DNA from: Arsenophonus sp052174475
GTDB taxonomy: Bacteria > Pseudomonadota > Gammaproteobacteria > Enterobacterales > Enterobacteriaceae
DNA: 64,000 bases
Assembly: GCA_052174475.1 (NCBI GenBank)
Contig: JBQMRO010000023.1
Span: 28,566 to 92,565 of the forward strand
Reading direction: 5' to 3'
In this document: positions 57,311 through 64,000 of the stretch, piece after piece
Layout of the letters: each line of letters begins with the position of its first letter
Position numbering within the stretch: the first letter of the stretch is position 1
Made by a program: the position numbers and the translations under genes
The notes under the pieces: generated by a model
The model's database searches: none
The model's input: only the letters and a program-made list of their open reading frames with translations
Told to the model about the DNA's origin: nothing

Positions 57311-57353
57311 AAAAAAGTAAAACCCCATTATAAATTCATTCATAATGGGGTTT
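57311..57353 (-). terminator. intrinsic terminator of rnpB
   Basis: AACCCCATTAT (57321-57331) pairs with ATAATGGGGTT (57342-57352); on the minus strand the stem is followed by TTTACTTTTTT. It sits 10 bases past the mature RNA end. Confidence 0.88.
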
Positions 57354-57362
57354 TTAATATTT

Positions 57363-57733
57363 TAGAGTCAGCGCATAAGCCGGGTTCTGTCGTGGACAAC
57401 CATTCATCTAGGTCAGTACTTGCGCACTGACTCAAGCAGCCTACCCGGGTTCGATGCGGGCCGCATCTAGCGAACCCCTATTTGGCCTTGCTCCGGATGG
57501 AGTTTACCGTACCGCAAACTGTTACCAGCTGCGAGGTGCGCTCTTACCGCACCCTTTCACCCTTGCCTGTTCTTAATAGATATCGGCGGTTTGCTCTCTG
57601 TTGCACTAGTCGTAGGCTTTCGCCTCCCAGATATTATCTGGCACCCTGCCCTATGGAGCCCGGACTTTCCTCCCCTATATTATCAAGTTACCAATGGTAA
57701 CTAATAAAAAGCAGCGGTTGTCTGACTAACTCT
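57363..57733 (-). ncRNA. rnpB: RNase P RNA (M1 RNA)
   Basis: Catalytic RNA that trims the 5' leader of tRNA precursors. The minus strand carries the conserved core: GAGGAAAGTCCGGGCTCCAT, AGGGCAGGGTGCCAG, AGTGCAACAGAGAGCAAACC, AAGGGTGAAAGGGTGCGGTA, ACGGTAAACTCCATCCGGAG, CAAGGCCAAATAGGGGTTCG and ACCCGGGTAGGCTGCTTGAG, ending GACAGAACCCGGCTTATG. Length is about 371 nt against 377 in E. coli; ends are set by comparison and may be off by a few bases. A 72-codon frame on the opposite strand (57482-57700) is spurious. It lies downstream of rsmI on the same strand. Confidence 0.97.
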
Positions 57734-57800
57734 AATACTAATTATATAGATTTAAGATTAATTTGTATAGTTATTTTATCTCAGTTAGCTAATAGCTAAT

Positions 57801-58697
57801 CTACTTAATTGCACTATCAGTATTAACTTGTTGTTTAAGGACATATTTATATAATGCATTCTTCTTTAAACCATAAATTTCTGCTGTAATGGCTGCTGCT
57901 TTTTTTAACGATAATGATTCTTGTAGTAACGCTAATGTTTTCATCGCATCAAAGGAAATGGCTACGTTACTATCTTTTTCTACTCGATAGCCCTCAACTA
58001 CCAATACCATTTCACCACGATAACGATTTTTGTCAAGTTTTACCCAATCAAGAAGTTCTCCAACTGGCAAACCATAAATTGATTCCCAAGTTTTTGTCAA
58101 TTCTCGAGCTAAAACAACATAACGTTTAGCCCCCCAAATAGCGACCATATCCGCTAATGTGTCTAATAAACGATGAGGTGATTCGTAAAAAATAAGTGTT
58201 CTAGGCTCCTCTATTAACCCTTGCAATATCTCTTGTCGAGTCTTCTGTTTTGCTGGCAAAAATCCTTCATAACAAAAGCGATCTGAGGTAATACCGGCAG
58301 CAGAAAGGGCTGTAATTGCTGCACATGCCCCTGTTAAAGGAACTACCCGAATATCTGTTTGTTGACAGTATTTTACTAGATGACAACCAGGGTCATTAAT
58401 TACTGGCGTTCCTCCATCAGAAACTAATGCTATACTTAGTCCCTTTTTTAATTGAGGAATTAATTGATCTGTTTTCCGCTGTTCATTATGCTTATGTAAG
58501 GACATCATACGGGTATTAATAGCAAAATGCTTCAATAATAAACATGTACGCCGGGTATCTTCAGCTACAATAAGATCTACTTGCTTAAGGATCTTCAATG
58601 CACGCAGAGTGATATCATCCAAATTGCCAATAGGAGTTGGCACAATATATAGCGTTGATGTCATCTCTACCTCTTTAGGTTGGTTAGATTTATTCAT
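57801..58697 (-). CDS. rsmI: RsmI, 16S rRNA 2'-O-ribose C1402 methyltransferase
   Basis: SAM-dependent tetrapyrrole-methylase-fold enzyme that methylates the ribose of C1402 in the ribosomal decoding centre. It has 298 residues from the first ATG (286 in E. coli). LYIVPTPIGNLDDITLRALK is near the start, then AEDTRRTCLLLKHF, ALVSDGGTPVINDPGCHLV (E. coli SDAGTP; one Ala to Gly), LSAAGITSDRFCYEGFLPAK and RTLIFYESPHRLLDTL. It ends KKNALYKYVLKQQ plus a six-residue tail. A second ATG at 58664 is preceded by AGAGG at ideal spacing and may be the true start (287 residues). No lesion seen. Confidence 0.95.
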   Translation of the reverse strand: MNKSNQPKEVEMTSTLYIVPTPIGNLDDITLRALKILKQVDLIVAEDTRRTCLLLKHFAINTRMMSLHKHNEQRKTDQLIPQLKKGLSIALVSDGGTPVINDPGCHLVKYCQQTDIRVVPLTGACAAITALSAAGITSDRFCYEGFLPAKQKTRQEILQGLIEEPRTLIFYESPHRLLDTLADMVAIWGAKRYVVLARELTKTWESIYGLPVGELLDWVKLDKNRYRGEMVLVVEGYRVEKDSNVAISFDAMKTLALLQESLSLKKAAAITAEIYGLKKNALYKYVLKQQVNTDSAIK

Positions 58698-58864
58698 TGT
58701 TTATTACAAATAACTAATTAAAATTGAGCGATGATACCTACAATACTGGACAAAATATGAGTTCTTAAATTTTTGTTAAAAACAGTTTGATCTGTATAGC
58801 GATACTATTCTTAACTTTTATTAATAACATGTTATCTCTAAGAGAAATTAGCAAATTTTGTGTA

Positions 58865-60118
58865 TATAGTTAGGTTATATTCCACTCTGATGCTTCATGA
58901 ATCTCTTTTTCATCCTTAAATTGGATGTTGTTTACCATCAAGGTTAAGCAGATTAAAATCCCCTGAGCTGTTTTTAGCTTTCTTAGGAGATTATAGAGCT
59001 TTAATATTATTGAAAGAATTGTTGTTCTTAAAGCATAATTTTTCGCAAGACGGCTTTTCATAGCTTCGCTATCTCCAAAAGATAATTCAATTAAATCTGG
59101 CGCTCTTATTGACGGTAAGTGCGTTGACGAAAAGGCATAGAATGCCAGCCATTCTTTTCGATTATTCTTAAGTATCTTCCTCGCTATAGAATACTCTAAA
59201 ACTTTGCTAACAAAGCAATAAAGGTTTTGTTAGAAGTGTCACAATTCTCTACTAACCTTAGCTCCTGGCAAGAGCTTAGCCTTAACTTTCTGTGTTGCAT
59301 GCTTTTAAAGAGTGAAACCAGCACATTAGCTATTTATGTACTAAACGATATTTGTACTGCATGCCAAGAAATATCTTTGCCCGTAATTAGATCTTTAATT
59401 TTATTCTTAGTTACGCCGATTTGATCAGAAGGCAAAGTAAGTCCGCTTATCTAATAGAATAACATATGCCTTCAGTTAATAAATAAAAGTAGCGTGCATC
59501 GCTTAAATCACAAAGACATTCATTGCTTGTACTTTTCAAGCTATTGGTGTCTCAGTCTGCTAATGGTGCTGACAGAGAACTATGTGTTTTTCACTGAAAA
59601 GCCCAAAGAATTTCGTGAAATCTCCGGTGTAATGTAGATACCTTATCGATAGGTGTCATGGTAGCAATTTTTTTGCTGCTTTTTACACGTTTTAGATAAG
59701 ACGGTAATAGTGAACTGTTGAAGTATATTCCACCATTACCGCTATGATCTCATCTCCTTAACCTTAGTCACTTTAATCTAAACATCGTCATACCCGTCTG
59801 TATAAATTTACTGGGGTAAAAATCGTTATAGACGACGATAAGGTAACGTTAAGCATGTTGTTGCAGCTTGACTTTTAAGCTCTATCTCAACAGCTGTACT
59901 ATCAACTCCCTCCATCGAACACTATTATGGATGAGTTAGTACAAGGAAATAACAGGTAATATTTTGTTTTACGGATATCTAGAGTAGCCTAGACTTTTCA
60001 TGGCATCTTATCTTTATTTTATTGAAATGATTCATGAAACCAATCAGTAAAGGGGATACGCCTAGCCCGTCACTATCTAAAAAACTCCATACAGCAGAAA
60101 TGAACATAACTCTCTAGC
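58865..60118 (-). mobile_element. IS256-type element, decayed, copy 9
   Basis: The minus strand begins at its C-terminal end with TATTCCACTCTGATGCTTCA (58876). The N-terminal region lies near 59700-60050, and the reverse of AACATCGTCATACCCGTCTG at 59783 matches the 'QTGIDDVE' coding region. Slightly shorter than other copies through internal deletions. Confidence 0.73.
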
Positions 60119-61286
60119 TGTTGCTGATCTCGTTCCTTACGTCTTAATATGAGTATAGTTTTTAAAAAGTATTTTCTTTGCAGGCTTGATAAGCAGGCAA
60201 CATATACTTAAGATAACCGACAGCTTTTGACGAAGCCATAACCAAGGTACGCTAGATATTATTCAATAACTTCTTAAGGATTTTAATACGCAGTTAGCAG
60301 AAATAGGTATAAATTTATCAAATAGACAACAAAAACTTATACACTTACCAATCTTCTATTAATACAGCATATATTTTTATTTTTAATAAGACTACTTCTG
60401 CGCTAGCTTCTAACTTAGAAGCGGCTACATATGAAATATGTATTATCTATAGGGTAGTCGAACTAATATTAATATTATTCCATCGTCTTAATACTGTTTT
60501 GTTTTGCTGATAAAAGCACGTGATTAATGAAGAATAAGTAGTTAAATGCAATAGCCATGATATTCTACTTAAGTTAAATGGATTTTATGTTTAACTTTGC
60601 TATTAAGAAATGGAGCATAGCTAAAATTAACGCTTAAAAGTAATTAAGTCGCCAGTTAAGATAATATTTTATGTTTTTTTACTAGGTATTTCTAACTTCA
60701 TTTACTGACTAATAGATCGCTTTATCAAAAGATAAATTTTATCTGATAGTAGCGATAGTTATCTTGCTAGGGTATGATTGTTTTAAGTAAATATAAAATT
60801 TCCATTAACATTTAAATTTACGGAAAAAGAGCAGATTGATTAACAATCACTGGTTTATTCTCTGATGAACTTACACCAATGGCGTCCGAAAACCAATCCT
60901 TTATCTCGATATGAACAATTAAAAATTAATAAACGTAATCAGTTAAACGTGATATAAGCAAAAGTATTATGCTGTATTAAATTAAAAATCAATTGAGCGC
61001 TCTATTTGCGGCATTAAATATGCTAGCTTAAAATAAAAATAAGCTGTAGTTAATTAATAAAACAAATATTATTGGTTTCATTACCAAAGAAAATTCGATG
61101 AATTGTAGTTTTTACTGATTTTTTCTTAAAACACATAAAATTGATAAAATCATGCAATTAGTTTAATAAACTAACGATTAATTAATAATAATTGATCGTT
61201 ATCATATTTGTAATTACTACCGTTAGTAACGACAAGATTAAGATAACAAAATAACTTGAATTAAAATTAAGAGGTTTATTTACTTT
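60119..61286. other. upstream region of fldA, decayed, unidentified
   Basis: No intact gene. Near 60840-60950 the plus strand reads SLMNLHQWRPKTNPLSRYEQ then LKINKRNQLNV before a stop, a clear coding remnant of unknown identity. The last 150 bp should contain the fldA promoter; AATTAAGAGG lies shortly before the fldA start. Confidence 0.4.
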
Positions 61287-61820
61287 ATGGCAATGATAGG
61301 TATCTTCTTTGGTAGTGATACTGGCAATACAGAGAATATTGCCAAAATGATCCAAGAAACTCTTGGGGGACCTGATATTGCTGAAATTCATGATATTGCT
61401 AAAAGCAGTAAAGAAGATATTGAAGCATTTGATATTTTACTGTTCGGTATTCCTACCTGGTATTATGGTGAAGCACAGTGTGATTGGGACGATTTCTTTC
61501 CGATATTAGAAGAAATTGATTTTACTAATAAGCTAGTAGCTATTTTCGGTTGTGGCGATCAAGAGGATTATGCAGAATATTTCTGTGATGCCATGGGCAT
61601 TGTGAAAGAGATTATTGAACATAACGGTGCTATCATTGTTGGGCACTGGCCAACAGAAGGTTACCACTTTGAAGGATCAAAAGGACTTGTTAATGACACC
61701 AATTTTATTGGTCTTGCTATTGATGAAGACAGACAACCAGAACTAACCGCTGAGCGGGTAGAGGTCTGGATAAAACAAATATCTAAAGAGCTAAGTTTAC
61801 TAGCTACCATTGATAGATAG
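61287..61820 (+). CDS. fldA: FldA, flavodoxin 1
   Basis: Soluble FMN electron carrier that feeds reactions such as methionine synthase activation and IspG/IspH in isoprenoid synthesis; essential in E. coli. It has 177 residues (176 in E. coli). The FMN phosphate loop FFGSDTGNTENIAKM is at about 7-21, the aromatic loop TWYYGEAQCDWDDFFP at about 57-72, FGCGDQEDYAEYFCDA at about 88-103, and LAIDEDRQPELTAERVE near the end. AGAGG precedes ATG 61287. fur follows 152 bp later with no ybfE between, unlike E. coli. Confidence 0.97.
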   Translation: MAMIGIFFGSDTGNTENIAKMIQETLGGPDIAEIHDIAKSSKEDIEAFDILLFGIPTWYYGEAQCDWDDFFPILEEIDFTNKLVAIFGCGDQEDYAEYFCDAMGIVKEIIEHNGAIIVGHWPTEGYHFEGSKGLVNDTNFIGLAIDEDRQPELTAERVEVWIKQISKELSLLATIDR

Positions 61821-61972
61821 ATGTCAATATTTTTATATATGATAATTCTTATAATTTTAAATTATATATTATCAAATATTTTTTTGTAAAATAGTTTTAT
61901 ATGGATAGTATATCCATTATCAATGTTTTGATATTAGTAAATTCACTGCTAATGCTACAAGGTAGGATCCGC

Positions 61973-62440
61973 ATGACAGACAACACTAAAGCATTGAAGA
62001 ATGCAGGGCTTAAGGTAACACTTTCACGTTTAAAAATTTTAGAGGTATTACAAGAGCCTGAATATCATCATGTCAGTGCGGAAGATCTTTATAAAAAACT
62101 TATTGATATGGGAGAAGAAATTGGCCTCGCAACGGTTTATCGTGTTCTAAATCAATTTGATGACGTGGGTATTATTACTCGCCATAATTTTGAAGGCGGT
62201 AAATCAGTTTTTGAATTAACACAGCAAAATCATCATGACCACTTAATTTGTTTAGATTGTGGTAAAGTTATTGAATTTAGCGATGAATCCATTGATATAC
62301 GGCAAAAAAATATTGCGGAACGTCATGGTATTAAGTTATCTAATCATAGTTTATATTTATTTGGGCATTGCTCCAAAAAAGATCATTGTAATGAAAACGA
62401 TTTAGTGTTCCTTACTGAGAACAGTAAGGAAGAAAAATAA
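61973..62440 (+). CDS. fur: Fur, ferric uptake regulator
   Basis: Iron-sensing repressor of iron-uptake genes. It has 155 residues from ATG 61973, which aligns with E. coli MTDNNTALKKAGLKVT. The winged-helix part includes GLATVYRVLNQFDDVG; the metal-binding part includes NHHDHLICLDCGKVIEFSD (the first His of the usual HHHDH is Asn) and FGHCSKKDHC. The E. coli His-rich tail is replaced by an unrelated acidic/lysine tail. An in-frame ATG at 61901 would add 24 residues and has no good ribosome site, but a translated leader (as with uof in E. coli) cannot be excluded. Fur is often lost in reduced symbionts, so its retention is informative. Confidence 0.96.
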   Translation: MTDNTKALKNAGLKVTLSRLKILEVLQEPEYHHVSAEDLYKKLIDMGEEIGLATVYRVLNQFDDVGIITRHNFEGGKSVFELTQQNHHDHLICLDCGKVIEFSDESIDIRQKNIAERHGIKLSNHSLYLFGHCSKKDHCNENDLVFLTENSKEEK

Positions 62441-62529
62441 CCTAGCCTGTCACTGATTTTGTTATTAATCAGTTAAAAACTGATAAAAGAATAACAATTT
62501 AGTTTTCTCCTTTTAATTTATAGTGAAAT
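62441..62529 (+). terminator. possible terminator region after fur
   Basis: TTAATCAGTT-AAA-AACTGATAA (62466-62487) forms an imperfect stem without a T-run until TTTTCTCCTTTT. Weak candidate. Confidence 0.3.
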
Positions 62530-63000
62530 AATTATTTCATTGGATTTATTTTACTTTTAAAACCTACCTGTGTATAGATAATCAGGTACCATGTTTGATA
62601 AATTTTAATGTGCCACTCTAAAAATTGCCATTTTACTAAATGCTTGAAGAAAAGGGTTAACTTTACTAATATGATCAACTGCAAAAACTTTTCCATATTC
62701 GGAAAAGGATCGTATTCGAGATAATTATGATTGATATCATACATAATATTCTCTAAATCTAGACTAGCATATTGCTTTAATAAATATCGTGCTGTAAAAA
62801 CCTAATCCAAGTTTAAGACTACTAAATATTCCACTAGAAATATTTTTTGCTAGATATTTTTAATTTTTAATGCCGCATAAGTCGCTAAACCACCAACCTA
62901 ATAAATAATTACTGGTTAAAAGCCTATATCTTCAATAACTTCTTATCAATTTGAACTAGTTATTCTAGATTATGTACTAATTAAGTAGCCTGCTTATATT
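62530..63000 (-). pseudogene. decayed minus-strand gene, perhaps a thioesterase-type alpha/beta hydrolase
   Basis: The minus strand reads, across a frameshift, SNYLLGWWF then GLATYAALKIKNI, resembling the 'Y-LGGWSFGGL-AYE' serine motif of type II/NRPS thioesterases. It continues VFTARYLLKQYASLDLENIM and DINHNYLEYDPFPNMEKFLQ. The catalytic Ser motif is broken. The assignment rests on one short motif. Confidence 0.3.
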
Positions 63001-63369
63001 AAGCTATTGTCTTTGCATTGTTAATAACATATATATTTTTATATAATTTAAAGTTCCCACCACTTATATATCATGACCGTGATTGTATCACCAAATCTAA
63101 ATTAGATTTCCTTGACAACTTTACTGCAGAAAGTTAAGCGAGCAATTTAGTATGACTGTTTTTAACAGTCAATCTTGTAAATGAAGACTTATATTAGTTA
63201 TTTTAAACATAAACTTTACTAATTTAGGATTAATTCCTCACTTGGTCGCTTAAAAATTTTTTAATTTAGGCTTATAAACAAAATCAGCCAACAGAATAAA
63301 TCATAATAACATTGCTTACTCTTGATTTATCTATTTGGAAATTTAACTTTAAACCAATTTTTTTATGAA
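63001..63369. other. AT-rich spacer
   Basis: No gene or structured element recognised. Confidence 0.4.
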
Positions 63370-64000
63370 TTATGCTTACTTCTGGTATATAGAATTTAAA
63401 GATGCTAACGTATCCTGCTGATTGATTTTATGGATGATTTCAATAATAGAGAGATGATATTGCCATGAAAGTTTACCCTATAAATATCTGTGAAGCTAGA
63501 CATTACCCTGATCTCTTGTATTAACTTATTCGTAATAATACTAGGAGCTGATAATACCGGTGTTGAGGTTAATCTCAAAACTATGCTATATCAACATGAT
63601 TAACCTACATTATCGTCATCTATAACAGATTTTACCACACTAAACTTATACAGACTGCTATTAGCAATGTTGAGATTAAAATAATTAAGAATCTGTGGTA
63701 AGTGTGTACAGTCAGTAACGTAATATCCTTTAGAAACTCTTTGATACCTGCCTTATCTGAATGATCGAAAAGTCTTGAAGAAGTTCCTGGCATAGTATTC
63801 TACTGACATCTACCGGTGATTTTATGAACTCTGGTATTTCTTTTCGGTGAAAAGTACATGCTCTCTCTGAGTAACCATTAGCAGACTAAAACAGCAATAG
63901 CTTGAAGAGGGCAATGATAGTGCCTGTGTGATTTAAACGATACCGCTACGTTTATTTCTGCACCGATAAAAGAAACCATCCTGTTAGGCAAGCTGATCCA
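63370..64000 (+). mobile_element. IS256-type element, cut by the window end, copy 10
   Basis: Left end AATTATGCTTACTTCTGGTA; GTTGAGATTAAAATAATTAA near 63669 is the VEIKV-coding string, already mutated. The remainder continues past the window. Confidence 0.72.

Noticed and set aside
57482..57700. 72-codon plus-strand frame
   Set aside because: Lies antisense within the RNase P RNA gene, whose conserved core explains the sequence.
61185..61215. Fur-box-like ATAATTGATCGTTATCAT upstream of fldA
   Set aside because: Half-site spacing does not fit the 6-1-6 or 7-1-7 consensus, and such strings are expected by chance in AT-rich DNA.
1..64000. CRISPR array, tRNA genes, rRNA genes, replication origin
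   Set aside because: No regularly spaced direct repeats, no tRNA cloverleaf signatures, no rRNA core sequences and no DnaA-box cluster noticed by eye.

Overview
This window looks like the chromosome of an insect-associated member of the Enterobacterales that is well advanced in genome decay. Every recognisable protein is closest, from memory, to Escherichia/Proteus/Photorhabdus-type orthologues. The DNA is AT-rich and only about 13 kb of 64 kb (about 20%) is intact coding sequence or functional RNA. The Arsenophonus/Proteus side of the order would fit (fldA directly followed by fur, galU facing a lost hns-type neighbour, a PepO/M13 peptidase remnant), but I cannot fix the genus without a search.

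Intact genes: ybhL (8.0-8.7 kb, -), galU (12.6-13.5, -), prlC (16.3-18.4, -), aceE-aceF (30.0-34.2, +), ftsN then hslV-hslU (40.9-43.6, +), ytfK (47.9-48.1, -), rnpB and rsmI (57.4-58.7, -), fldA then fur (61.3-62.4, +). Recognisable dead genes: mdtI (window start), rsmJ (downstream of prlC), pdhR and lpdA (either side of aceEF) and a PepO-type M13 peptidase (upstream of ytfK). Other stretches are decayed beyond recognition.

Most of the remainder is an insertion-sequence graveyard. I could align three families by eye: an IS256-type element (11 copies or parts, about 1.35 kb each), an IS1595-type element (7 copies, about 1.0 kb) and an IS91-like Y2-transposase element (5 copies, about 1.5-1.65 kb). 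Together they cover roughly 27 kb. No copy keeps an intact transposase gene, and each carries its own frameshifts and stops, so expansion was followed by a long period of independent decay. A further unidentified repeat occurs as two inverted copies at 0.6-1.2 kb and 56.2-56.8 kb.

The surviving genes cover core functions: pyruvate to acetyl-CoA (AceEF), UDP-glucose for the envelope (GalU), division (FtsN), proteolysis (HslVU, PrlC), rRNA and tRNA processing (RsmI, RNase P), electron transfer and iron regulation (FldA, Fur) and tuning of the stringent response (YtfK). The most informative signals are: (1) pyruvate dehydrogenase keeps E1 and E2 while its repressor PdhR and its E3 gene lpdA have both decayed here; (2) the second lipoyl domain of AceF has lost its lipoyl-lysine; (3) a near-perfect PdhR operator survives upstream of the dead pdhR; (4) a clear sigma-32 promoter for hslVU survives at the ftsN stop codon. 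I found no CRISPR array, no tRNA and no convincing new multi-gene system.
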